Source of the DNA: Streptomyces megasporus
Lineage (GTDB): Bacteria; Actinomycetota; Actinomycetes; Streptomycetales; Streptomycetaceae
NCBI RefSeq assembly: GCF_000718985.1
Contig: NZ_JODL01000019.1
Span: 42,845 to 106,844, forward strand
Length of the DNA stretch: 64,000 nucleotides
Reading direction: 5' to 3'
Below are positions 45,598 to 53,689 of this stretch, one piece after another. Position 1 is the first letter of the stretch; every line of letters starts with the position of its first letter. Below the pieces are notes generated by a model. It was not told the DNA's origin and did no database searches. It saw only the letters and a list, made by a program, of their open reading frames with translations. The position numbers and the translations under genes are program-made.

Positions 45598-46349
45598 GGT
45601 CAAGGTCCTCTGGAGCGAAGGCAGGCGGAGAAGGGGGAAGGTCCCGGAACGGCCGGGAGGCGGGGGAGGCGGAGGCGGTGGGACGCGAAGGAGGGCGCAG
45701 AGAGGGCGCAGACGGGAGGCAGAAGGGAAGCAGAGGTGAGGCAGAGCCTCGGAACCCCGCTCGGTGCCTCGGTCGGCGCTCTGGTCAACGCCTCGGCGAA
45801 CGCCTCAACAACAGCGACAGCGACAGGAGAAGCAGGCAGCGCGAAGGGCCCCGCGGAGGCGGGCCGGGCTGAACGCGCGAATCGCTGGCATGACACCAAG
45901 AAGAGCGGGTACCCCGTCTCGCTGTCAAACGGATGGCCCGTTTGGCAGGTGTGATTCACCACATCCGGTCGTGGGGGGCGCTGAAAGGTTTATGCGGGCC
46001 GAAGACGGACAGGCGGCGCAACATCCGTATGGAGCAACGCCGTTGTGGATCCGTGATCCAACTGTGATCAACTTCTCTTCGGCGCGTGGAGGGCAACGCG
46101 GTCGGAGTCGGTCGCGTCCTTCCGAGCGGGGTGAAGGAGTGAGCGGGATGTCCGATCTGTGTGTCATAGTTTGTGGTGATTTAAGCACTTAATGCAGGGC
46201 CTTGGTTCCGCAGGGTGAATAACGGGCCCATTAGCAGATCCCGGCTTGACTCGGGTGGATGCACACACTTGTAATTTCACTCGTGTCGTTCGGCCGGGAT
46301 CGATAACGACAGCATCACGGGGACGTAAAGACAGACGAGGGGCGCACGC
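45598..46349. other. 752-bp intergenic region upstream of whiB with inverted repeats and purine tract
   Basis: No gene recognised. Contains a purine-rich tract on the plus strand (about 45604-45755), a near-perfect inverted repeat with core CAAACGG-N5-CCGTTTG (45926-45944), a smaller palindrome TGGATC-CGT-GATCCA (46046-46060), and whiB promoter elements near 46170-46275. Long upstream regions are usual for developmental regulator genes in Streptomyces. Confidence 0.6.
46246..46275 (+). promoter_or_regulatory. whiB promoter
   Basis: TTGACT (46246-46251) and TGTAAT (46270-46275) separated by 18 bases, both close to the vegetative consensus, 75 bp upstream of the whiB ATG. A further AT-rich stretch with TAGTTT and TTAAGCACTTAA near 46168-46191 could hold a second, regulated promoter. 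Confidence 0.6.
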
Positions 46350-46613
46350 ATGACCGAGCTGTTCGAACAACTGCTGGTCGAAGAGGCGGACGAGGAGCTC
46401 GGCTGGCAGGAGCGCGCGTTGTGCGCCCAGACCGACCCCGAGTCCTTCTTTCCCGAGAAGGGTGGCTCGACGAGGGAGGCCAAGAAGGTCTGCCTCGCGT
46501 GCGAGGTCCGCTCCGAGTGCCTGGAGTACGCCCTCGCCAACGACGAGCGCTTCGGCATCTGGGGCGGTCTGTCCGAGCGCGAGCGTCGCCGCCTGAAGAA
46601 GGCCGCCGTCTGA
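46350..46613 (+). CDS. whiB: WhiB transcription factor
   Basis: 87-residue founding member of the WhiB-like iron-sulfur proteins, needed for septation of aerial hyphae in Streptomyces, acting with WhiA. The four cluster cysteines are C25, C48, C51 and C57, the beta-turn motif GIWGG is at 69-73, and the basic DNA-binding tail RERRRLKKAAV is intact. The product is nearly the same along its length as the S. coelicolor WhiB I remember, except at a few N-terminal positions. It is placed between fbiA-side genes and the mannose-metabolism genes, as in mycobacteria (whiB2). The gene has its own promoters and terminator. Confidence 0.97.
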   Translation: MTELFEQLLVEEADEELGWQERALCAQTDPESFFPEKGGSTREAKKVCLACEVRSECLEYALANDERFGIWGGLSERERRRLKKAAV

Positions 46614-46756
46614 CGGACCGCCGGCTCCTCCGCCGTCGAACCGTCGGAACCGGCTCCGGTCTCCCGCCCGACGGACCGACCACCGGCCACCGTCCGTCCG
46701 CCGCCTGACGAACCGGCACACACCACCACACAACGCCACACGGTTCCCCCGGCATC

Positions 46757-46793
46757 CGGTCCGCCTCCCGCTCCACACGCGGGAGGCGGACCG
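46757..46793 (+). terminator. whiB terminator
   Basis: 15-bp perfect stem 46757-46771 / 46779-46793 with a 7-base loop. Confidence 0.8.
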
Positions 46794-46845
46794 CTGTTCG
46801 GGGGCCGTCACACGGGACCCCGAACGACGGGCCGCGCTCAGCCAT

Positions 46846-46977
46846 TAGTGTGGGGGGCCGTCCACGACGCGATCGCCGCCCGTGCGGCACCCGCGTCCGG
46901 CTCGATCCACAGCCAGTCCGACGCAGCAGCCTTCCGGGGGGCGACCCCCGGACCCCGGCCGGAGGGCCCCTACCCCG
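46846..46977 (+). promoter_or_regulatory. Promoter and structured leader of the glycosyltransferase operon
   Basis: A -10-like TAGTGT is at 46846-46851. The leader contains TCCGGGGG-GCGA-CCCCCGGA (46933-46952), an 8-bp hairpin capped by a GNRA-type tetraloop, 8 bases before the ribosome binding site GGAGGG at 46961. Confidence 0.45.
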
Positions 46978-49900
46978 ATGTCCGTGCACAGCCACCCGGC
47001 GGCCCAGTACGAGGCGGCCACAGCAGCGTTCGCTTCTCCCCAGCCAGGGGCGTTCGGTTCCACCCAGCCACCGGAGTTCCCGCGGCACGTCGTCACCGCC
47101 GTGATCGTCGCGCACGACGGCGCGCGCTGGTTGCCCGACGCCCTGGCCGGACTCGTCAACCAGGAGCGTCCGGTGCAGAACATCGTCGCCGCCGACACCG
47201 GCAGCGCCGACGAATCCGCCCGACTGCTCACCGAGGCCCTCGGCCCCGACCGCGTCCTGCACCTCGCCCGCCGCACCGGGTTCGGCGCGGCCGTCGACGA
47301 GGCGGTCCGCACCGCGCCGGTCATGGGCCCCGACGACCTGCCCTACCTCAAGCGCCCCAGCGGCTGGGACCCGGTCACCCGGACCTGGCGCGACGACGCC
47401 TACGACCTGCCCGAACTACCCCACGGCGAGCCCGTCCAGTGGCTGTGGCTGCTGCACGACGACTGCGCGCCCGAACCGGACGCCCTCGCCGAACTGCTGC
47501 GGGTCGCCGACGCCAGTCGTTCGGCCGCCGTCGTCGGACCAAAGCTGCGTAGCTGGTACAACCGGCGCCAACTGCTGGAGGTCGGCGTCTCCATCGCCAA
47601 CAGCGGGCGCCGTTGGACCGGCCTGGACCGCCGCGAACAGGACCAGGGCCAGTACGACCAGGTGCGCCAGGTGCTGTCCGTCTCCACCGCCGGCATGCTC
47701 ATACGCCGCGACGTCTTCGAGGAGCTCGGCGGCTTCGACCGGCGCCTGCCGCTGATGCGCGACGACGTGGACCTGTGCTGGCGGGCCCAGGCCGCCGGCC
47801 ACCGCGTGCTCGTCGCCCCGGACGCCGTCCTGCGGCACGCCGAGGCCGCCGCGCGCGAACGGCGCCCCATCGACTGCATGGGGCGGTCGGTCGCCGGCCC
47901 CCACCGGGTGGACAAGGCGGGCGCGGTCTACACGCTGCTGGTCAACGCCCCCGGCAAGCTGCTGCCCTGGGTCCTGCTGCGGCTGGTCCTGGGCACTCTG
48001 CTGCGGATGGTGGCCTATCTGGTCGGCAAGGTGCCCGGGCAGGCGCTCGACGAATTCACCGGGCTCGCCGGCGTCCTGATGCGCCCCGGCCTCGTCCTCG
48101 CCGCCCGGCGCAGACGCGGCAGAGCCGTCGTGAGCCACTCCGACCTGCGCCCCCTCTTCCCGCCGCCCGGCGCGACGGTGCGGGCCACCGTCGAGCAGAT
48201 CGCGAGCAACCTCACCCGCCGCTCCGACCCCGACCTCTCCGCCGGCGGACGGCACGGCGCCGTCGAGACCGGCCCCGGTGACGAGGACGCCGATTTCCTG
48301 GACGTCGAGCAGTTCGCCCGGTTGAAGCGGATCGCCCGCAAACCGGCGCCCGTGCTCTTCGCCCTCCTCCTCGTCGTCTCCCTGGTGGCCTGCCGTGACC
48401 TGCTGGGCGGTGGCGCGCTGGCCGGCGGCGCCCTGCTGCCCGCGCCCGGCGACGTCACCGACCTGTGGACGCGTCACCTGGAGTCCTGGCAGCCGGTCGG
48501 CGTCGGCGGCTCCGCGTCCGCGCCGCCGTACCTGGCGGTCCTCGCCACGCTCGCCACCGTCTTCCTCGGCAGCACCGGATTCACCCTCACCCTGCTGCTG
48601 GTCTGCTCGGTGCCGCTGGCCGGGCTCACGGCCTACTTCGCCTCCCGGCCGCTGGTCGAGTCCCGACTGCTGCGCGCCTGGGGCAGCGTGGCCTACGCCT
48701 TCCTCCCCGCCGCCACCGGAGCCCTGGCGAGCGGCCGGCTCGGCACCGCCGTCCTCGCCGTCACCCTGCCGCTGATGGCCCGTGCGGCGGTCGCCGCGGC
48801 GGGGCTCCGCGGGAGCGACGAGGGCGGGCCGGGGTGGCGGCCCGTGTGGGCCTGCGCGCTGCTGCTCACCCTCACCACCGCGTTCACCCCGGTGATCTGG
48901 CCGATCGCCACCGTGCTCACGCTGGTGGTCGTGGCCCTGCGGGTGCGACAGGGCACCCACGCGGTGGCGTACGCGATCCGCGGCGTCGTGCTGTCGGCGG
49001 TTCCGCTGGTGCTGCTCGCGCCGTGGTCGCTGGAGCTGTTGACCGACCCCTCGGCCTTCCTGGACGAGGCCGGGCTGCCGTACGGCGAGGGCACCGCCTC
49101 CGCCACCGGACTGCTCGCGCTCAACCCCGGCGGGCCGGGCACCGTGGGCGGCATGCTGTTCATCGGCGTGGTGGCGGCCGCGCTCGCCGCGCTGCTGCGC
49201 ACCGAGCGGCGCACGGCGATCGTCGCCGCCTGGAGCGCCGCCCTGACCGGTCTGCTCTTCGCCGCCCTCTCGGGCGGGTCGGGATGGGCCGGTCCCGCCA
49301 CCCTCGTCTACGGGCTGGCGCTGCTGGCCGCCGCCGTGGTCGGCGCCGACGGCGCGTACGAGCGGGTCGCCGCGCAGAGCTTCGGCTGGCGGCAACCGCT
49401 CGCGGCGCTCATCGCGCTGGCGGCCGTCGCGGCGCCGCTGGTGGCCGCCGTCGCGTGGATGGCGGCCGGTGCGGACGGGCCGCTGTCGCGGCGCGGCCCG
49501 GCGCAGGTCCCGGCGTTCGTCGCGGAGGAGAGCAACACCAGCGACCGGCCGCGCACCCTCGTCATCGACGGCGAGGGCGGCGGCACGGACACCGCCTCCG
49601 GCGACGCGACCCGGGTCTCCTACAGCCTGGTGCGCGGCTCCGGCGCCCGCCTGGGCGACGGGGACGTGGCCCACACGGTCGGCGACGACCCGCGGCTGGG
49701 CGAGGTGGTCGGCAACCTGGTGGCGGGCTCCGGCGCCGACCAGACCGGTCAGCTCGGCGGCTACGCCGTCCGCTACGTCCTGGTGCGCGACGGAGCGCCC
49801 CGGGAGATCGGTCGGGTGCTGGACTCGACGCCGGGTCTGACCAGGCTGAGCGAGCAGGACGGCGGGGCGCTGTGGCGGGTGGACGCCCAGGTCGCCCGCG

Positions 49901-50754
49901 TCACCATCGTCCCCGGCGAGTCGGGGAAGGACGCGCGCTCCGGCGAGGAGGCCGAGTCGGTCACCGTCCCCGCCGGCCCGGTCGAGGCCCACACCGAGAT
50001 CCCCGCCGGCCCCGCCGGCCGGGTGCTGCGGATCGCCGACGCGGCCGACCCCGGGTGGCAGGCCACGCTCGACGGGCGCGCGCTGAAGCCGGTCACCGTG
50101 GACGGCTGGGCGCAGGGCTTCGAACTGCCCGCCGAGGGCGGCCGGTTGGACCTGACGCACGAAACCTCCCTCGCGCACACCGGATGGGTGTGGACACAGG
50201 GCTTCCTGGCGCTGGTGGTGCTGGTCATGGCGCTGCCGGGACGGCGCCGCGAGGTCGACGACGACCTGCCGGAGGCCGAGACGGTGCCCGCGGAGCCCGT
50301 GGCGGGCGAGGGGCGCCGGGCACGCAGGCTGCGGGCGGCCCAGGAGGCCGCCGGCGGTCCGCCGCCGGAGCCGGAGGCCCGTCCCGAACCGACACCTGAG
50401 CCGGCATCCGAGCCGACCCCCGAACCGGCGCCCGTGCCCGCGGAGCCCGACGTCCGGCCTCAGGACCCGTACGTGCCCCAACAGGACCACGGCGGGTGGG
50501 ACGGCCGGTACGCCGACCAGTCCGACCCCTACGGCGGGGGCGGACAGCACCGGCCGTCCTACGACGGGTACGACGGATACGGCGGTTACGGTCAAGGGGG
50601 TTACCAGGAGGGCTACGGCCAGGGCGCGTACGGCGGCGGCTACGGCCAGGAGGGTTACGGCCACCAGGGCCACGGCCAGGGCGGCCACGACCCGAGCGGC
50701 CACGGCACCCCGCAGGACGGCACCACGTACGGCAACAGGAGCGACCACCCATGA
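46978..50754 (+). CDS. Large membrane glycosyltransferase (GT2 domain plus polytopic region, Tyr/Gly-rich tail)
   Basis: 1258-residue protein. N-terminal GT2 domain (about 35-340; VTAVIVAHDGARWLPDAL, the acceptor-region WLLHDDCAPEPDALAEL, GGFDRRLPLMRDDVDLCWRA). A polytopic membrane region (about 375-870, roughly a dozen segments), an extracytoplasmic domain (about 880-1085), a final membrane segment near 1090-1107, then a cytoplasmic disordered tail: Pro/Glu repeats followed by a Gly/Tyr/Gln-rich segment (GYGQGGYQEGYGQGAYGGGY). Likely builds or exports a wall or lipid-linked glycan, resembling actinobacterial arabinofuranosyl/galactofuranosyl-type assembly enzymes. ATG at 46978 has GGAGGG 11 bases upstream. 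It overlaps the next gene by ATGA. Confidence 0.88.
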   Translation: MSVHSHPAAQYEAATAAFASPQPGAFGSTQPPEFPRHVVTAVIVAHDGARWLPDALAGLVNQERPVQNIVAADTGSADESARLLTEALGPDRVLHLARRTGFGAAVDEAVRTAPVMGPDDLPYLKRPSGWDPVTRTWRDDAYDLPELPHGEPVQWLWLLHDDCAPEPDALAELLRVADASRSAAVVGPKLRSWYNRRQLLEVGVSIANSGRRWTGLDRREQDQGQYDQVRQVLSVSTAGMLIRRDVFEELGGFDRRLPLMRDDVDLCWRAQAAGHRVLVAPDAVLRHAEAAARERRPIDCMGRSVAGPHRVDKAGAVYTLLVNAPGKLLPWVLLRLVLGTLLRMVAYLVGKVPGQALDEFTGLAGVLMRPGLVLAARRRRGRAVVSHSDLRPLFPPPGATVRATVEQIASNLTRRSDPDLSAGGRHGAVETGPGDEDADFLDVEQFARLKRIARKPAPVLFALLLVVSLVACRDLLGGGALAGGALLPAPGDVTDLWTRHLESWQPVGVGGSASAPPYLAVLATLATVFLGSTGFTLTLLLVCSVPLAGLTAYFASRPLVESRLLRAWGSVAYAFLPAATGALASGRLGTAVLAVTLPLMARAAVAAAGLRGSDEGGPGWRPVWACALLLTLTTAFTPVIWPIATVLTLVVVALRVRQGTHAVAYAIRGVVLSAVPLVLLAPWSLELLTDPSAFLDEAGLPYGEGTASATGLLALNPGGPGTVGGMLFIGVVAAALAALLRTERRTAIVAAWSAALTGLLFAALSGGSGWAGPATLVYGLALLAAAVVGADGAYERVAAQSFGWRQPLAALIALAAVAAPLVAAVAWMAAGADGPLSRRGPAQVPAFVAEESNTSDRPRTLVIDGEGGGTDTASGDATRVSYSLVRGSGARLGDGDVAHTVGDDPRLGEVVGNLVAGSGADQTGQLGGYAVRYVLVRDGAPREIGRVLDSTPGLTRLSEQDGGALWRVDAQVARVTIVPGESGKDARSGEEAESVTVPAGPVEAHTEIPAGPAGRVLRIADAADPGWQATLDGRALKPVTVDGWAQGFELPAEGGRLDLTHETSLAHTGWVWTQGFLALVVLVMALPGRRREVDDDLPEAETVPAEPVAGEGRRARRLRAAQEAAGGPPPEPEARPEPTPEPASEPTPEPAPVPAEPDVRPQDPYVPQQDHGGWDGRYADQSDPYGGGGQHRPSYDGYDGYGGYGQGGYQEGYGQGAYGGGYGQEGYGHQGHGQGGHDPSGHGTPQDGTTYGNRSDHP

Positions 50755-52304
50755 ACCGCACCGCCTACTCCCTGATCGGCGTGGTCACCGCGCTGGCCGC
50801 CGTCACCGGTCTCGCCTCGCTGAACGCCCCCTCCGACGACCCGGCCGCCCCCACGGCGGCGTCCCGGCTCCCGGTGGAACGCTCCACGCTGGTGTGCCCG
50901 CAGCCCACCTCCTCGGAGATCGGCGAGACGACGTACACCGCCTTCACCCCCAAGGGCGGCGCGGAGCGGAAGACGGCCGGGAAGGACACGGCCGAGCTGC
51001 TGCCCGCCGCGAGCACCCTGGAGGGCGGCGGGCAGAGTGGCGGCAAGGACGGCGACGGGAAGAAGAAGGGACCCGAACCGGTCGCGCCGGTGAAGGAGCC
51101 CGGCGTCCCGGTCGTCGCCGAGGTCGACCGCTCCGGGTCCCCCGCGCTCACCGGCTCGGCCGACGGCCGGCTCGCCCCCGGCTGGACGGTTCAGCAGAGC
51201 ACCCTCGTCACGGCCGGCACCGGCCGCGGGCTGCTGGGTCTGTCGTGCACGGTGCCCGACACCGAGTTCTGGTTCCCCGGCGCGAGCACCGCCGAGGACC
51301 GCCACGACTACATCCACCTCACCAACCCCGACGACGCCCCGGCCGTGGTCGACCTGGAGCTGTACGGCAAGGACGGCTCGGTGAGGACCGAGAGCGGGGA
51401 GGGCATCAACGTCCCCGCCCGCGCCACGGTCCCCGTGCTGCTCTCCACGCTCTCGCGGGAGCCGGTGACCAACGTGGTCGTGCACGTCGTGGCGCGCAGC
51501 GGCCGGATCGGCGCCCAGGTGCAGTCCCTCGACGACGAGCTCGGCGGCGACTGGCTGCCGGCCTCCGTCGCGTCCCGCGACGGCCTGGTGCTGCCCGGCA
51601 TCCCGGCCGACGCCACCGCCGTGCGCCTGGTGGTCTTCGCCCCCGGTGAGCAGGACGCCGACCTGAAGGTGCAACTGTCGACCCCCACCGGCGTGATCAC
51701 CCCGGCCGGTCAGGAGACCCTGCACGTCAGGAGCGGGACGACCGTCGCCGTGGACCTCGGGGACATCACCCGGGGCGAGGCGGGGACGCTGCTGCTGAGC
51801 CCGACGGAGGAGGGCAAGCGGGCGCCGGTGGTGGCCGCGGCACGGGTGCTGCGCGGCAAGGGGAGCAAGCAGGAGACGGCGTTCGTCCCCGCCACCGCGC
51901 CGATCGAGGAGCGCGCGTCCGTCGCCGGCAGCGACGCCGGGGCGCAGAGCGGCGATGACGCGGAAACCGACGCGGAAACGGTGCTCTCCCTGACGGCGCC
52001 GGAGAAGGCCGCGAAGGTGCGGGTGACGGCCTCGGCGGGCAGCGACGGCGGCGAGCCGGTGAGCAAGACGTACACCCTCGAGGCCGGCACCACGACGGCC
52101 GTGGACGACCTGCGGCCGAACGGCGGCAAGGGGCGGTACGCGCTCACCGTCGAGCGGCTCTCGGGCGGACCGGTGTACGCGGCGCGGACGCTGGGGGTGT
52201 CGGAGGACGGCATCCCGATGTTCACCGTGCAGACGCTCCCGGACGACCGGGGCACGGTGGCGGTGCCGCGGAGCGAGCAGGACCTGTCCGTGCTGCTCGA
52301 CTGA
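50751..52304 (+). CDS. DUF5719-type secreted/membrane-anchored protein
   Basis: 517-residue protein starting with a signal-anchor (MNRTAYSLIGVVTALAAVTG), a Lys/Gly/Pro-rich linker (about 80-130), and several beta-sandwich-like repeats rich in Val and Thr (for example DYIHLTNPDDAPAVVDLELYG). No catalytic motif is seen. The ATG overlaps the glycosyltransferase stop, so the two are translationally coupled and probably work as a pair at the outer face of the membrane. Function unknown. Confidence 0.82.
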   Translation: MNRTAYSLIGVVTALAAVTGLASLNAPSDDPAAPTAASRLPVERSTLVCPQPTSSEIGETTYTAFTPKGGAERKTAGKDTAELLPAASTLEGGGQSGGKDGDGKKKGPEPVAPVKEPGVPVVAEVDRSGSPALTGSADGRLAPGWTVQQSTLVTAGTGRGLLGLSCTVPDTEFWFPGASTAEDRHDYIHLTNPDDAPAVVDLELYGKDGSVRTESGEGINVPARATVPVLLSTLSREPVTNVVVHVVARSGRIGAQVQSLDDELGGDWLPASVASRDGLVLPGIPADATAVRLVVFAPGEQDADLKVQLSTPTGVITPAGQETLHVRSGTTVAVDLGDITRGEAGTLLLSPTEEGKRAPVVAAARVLRGKGSKQETAFVPATAPIEERASVAGSDAGAQSGDDAETDAETVLSLTAPEKAAKVRVTASAGSDGGEPVSKTYTLEAGTTTAVDDLRPNGGKGRYALTVERLSGGPVYAARTLGVSEDGIPMFTVQTLPDDRGTVAVPRSEQDLSVLLD

Positions 52305-52368
52305 GACGTCCCCCGACCGGGACCCACCTTGACCGGGGCGTCCCCCGACGGGGGCGTCCCTCGACCGA

Positions 52369-52397
52369 GAGGCCCGGGGCGCCCCGCCCCGGGCCTC
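52369..52397. terminator. Terminator overlapping the end of the metallopeptidase-like gene
   Basis: 13-bp perfect stem GAGGCCCGGGGCG / CGCCCCGGGCCTC with loop CCC. Its right arm contains the last codons of the minus-strand gene at 52396, so the stop codon is inside the hairpin. Confidence 0.75.
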
Positions 52398-52866
52398 AGT
52401 CCTGCCCGTACCTTGGGTCGATCGACTCCGGGGCCAGCCCGAGGAGTTCGGCGACCTGCTCCACGACGACCTCGTGGACGAGCAGGGCCCGGTCGTCGCG
52501 CGTCCTGGACCGCAGCTCGATGGGGCGCCGGTAGACGATGATGCGGTCGGGTCTGCCGTCCCGCGCCGCCGTGTACCGACCGAGGGGGACGGTGTCCGGA
52601 CCGTCGCCCCACAGCCCGCCCCAGTCGTCGTCCTCCGCGGACCGGGCGGGCGGTACCTCCTGCACCACGAACTCGACCCTGGCCAGTTGCGGCCACTTCC
52701 GCTCCAGCCGGTCCGCCGAGTCGCGCACCAGATCGTCGAAGGCGTCGGCGCGGCTCATGGCGATGGGCACCTGGGGAGGCGCGATGGGGCCGCGCATGCC
52801 GCGTCCGTGACGATCCCGGCGACGCGGTCGCGGATCGGGGCGGTGAGGCGGTACAGGGTTGCTCAT
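52396..52866 (-). CDS. Metallopeptidase-family protein with altered HExxH motif
   Basis: 156-residue protein of the small zincin-like family (PF06262-type) found next to whiB in Actinobacteria. Seen are FDDLVRDSADRLERKWPQL, VEFVVQEVPP, PLGRYTAARDGRPDRIIVYRRPIE and, where the family has HExxH, the sequence VHEVVVEQVAELLGL: the second His is replaced, leaving His-Glu only. The protein is probably not an active zinc peptidase unless another ligand substitutes. ATG at 52866 is chosen; ATG at 52869 is equally possible. N-terminal 35 residues are Arg/Pro-rich. Role unknown. Confidence 0.82.
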   Translation of the reverse strand: MSNPVPPHRPDPRPRRRDRHGRGMRGPIAPPQVPIAMSRADAFDDLVRDSADRLERKWPQLARVEFVVQEVPPARSAEDDDWGGLWGDGPDTVPLGRYTAARDGRPDRIIVYRRPIELRSRTRDDRALLVHEVVVEQVAELLGLAPESIDPRYGQD

Positions 52867-53244
52867 CATCCTGAGAGTAGCCCTCCGGGGGAGGCCGGGG
52901 ACCCGCGGCGACGCGGGGCGCTCCCGCGCGCGGAGGCACCGCGGGAGGCGCGACGGGCGGCACCGCGGGACCCCCGGAAGGCAAGCGTCGCCGGTCGGTC
53001 GAATCCGAATTCTCCCGGAGCGGTTTCGGTCATCCCTTCGATCGAAGATCGCTCCTCGATGACGGTATCCGAACGAAGCGATAACGGCCCCTCTGTCCGA
53101 CCCATATCGGGGCTTTTCCGTCACAGGGCAGGTCAGCCGGGGCGCGACCGGCACGCACGGCCCCGGAGAACCGGTACGACACAACCGGGTGACCCGCAGG
53201 AGAGTCGTCGCGGCCCGCTCAAGAGTGCGGTACCGTCCAACGTC
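52867..53244. other. 378-bp divergent intergenic region
   Basis: Separates the minus-strand metallopeptidase-like gene from the DUF3499 gene. Contains a 12-bp palindrome CTTCGATCGAAG (53036-53047) and an AT-richer block around it with GTCATC ... GATGAC. A -10-like TACCGT at 53231-53236 precedes the DUF3499 GTG by 8 bases. No coding gene is seen. Confidence 0.5.
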
Positions 53245-53637
53245 GTGAGCCCTGTACGTCGCTGTTCGCGCACCGCGTGCGGCCGCCCTGCCGTGGCGAC
53301 GCTGACGTACGTCTACGCGGACTCGACCGCCGTCCTCGGCCCCCTGGCGACCTACGCCGAACCCCACTGCTACGACCTGTGTTCGGAGCACTCGGAACGG
53401 CTGACCGCCCCACGCGGCTGGGAGGTCGTCCGCCTCGCCGTGGACACCGGCCCCGCCCGCCCCAGCGGCGACGACCTGGAAGCCCTGGCCAACGCCGTGC
53501 GCGAGGCCGCCCGGACCCCTCGGCGCAGGACCGCCGCCCCCGCCGAACGGCCCGGCCCCGGCGGCGTGCGCGACCACGACCTGATGGAGGTGGCCAGACG
53601 AGGCCACCTGAGGGTGCTGCGCTCCCCCGAGAACTGA
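53245..53637 (+). CDS. DUF3499-family protein
   Basis: 130-residue protein with a probable zinc ribbon: cysteines in RRCSRTACGRPA and HCYDLCSEHSERL. The N-terminal 60 residues carry the conserved domain; the tail is Arg/Pro-rich. The family lies beside whiB and manB in most Actinobacteria (Rv3258c in mycobacteria) and has no known function. GTG at 53245 starts six codons before the first cysteine; promoter spacing suggests a leaderless transcript. It precedes manB by 52 bp. Confidence 0.88.
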   Translation: MSPVRRCSRTACGRPAVATLTYVYADSTAVLGPLATYAEPHCYDLCSEHSERLTAPRGWEVVRLAVDTGPARPSGDDLEALANAVREAARTPRRRTAAPAERPGPGGVRDHDLMEVARRGHLRVLRSPEN

Positions 53638-53689
53638 TCCATCCCGGTTACATTTGGGCTGTCACCAGATACTCCAGAAGGGGTGGACC

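Noticed and set aside
45604..45954. Small gene in the cdo-whiB gap
   Set aside because: Open frames here have no ribosome binding site, are Arg/Gly/Ala low-complexity, and no conserved motif was seen.
47416..50748. Minus-strand open frame of 1110 codons opposite the large glycosyltransferase gene
   Set aside because: Shadow frame of GC-rich coding DNA; no domain-like sequence, low-complexity Gly/Arg/Val composition, and the plus-strand gene has clear GT2 motifs.
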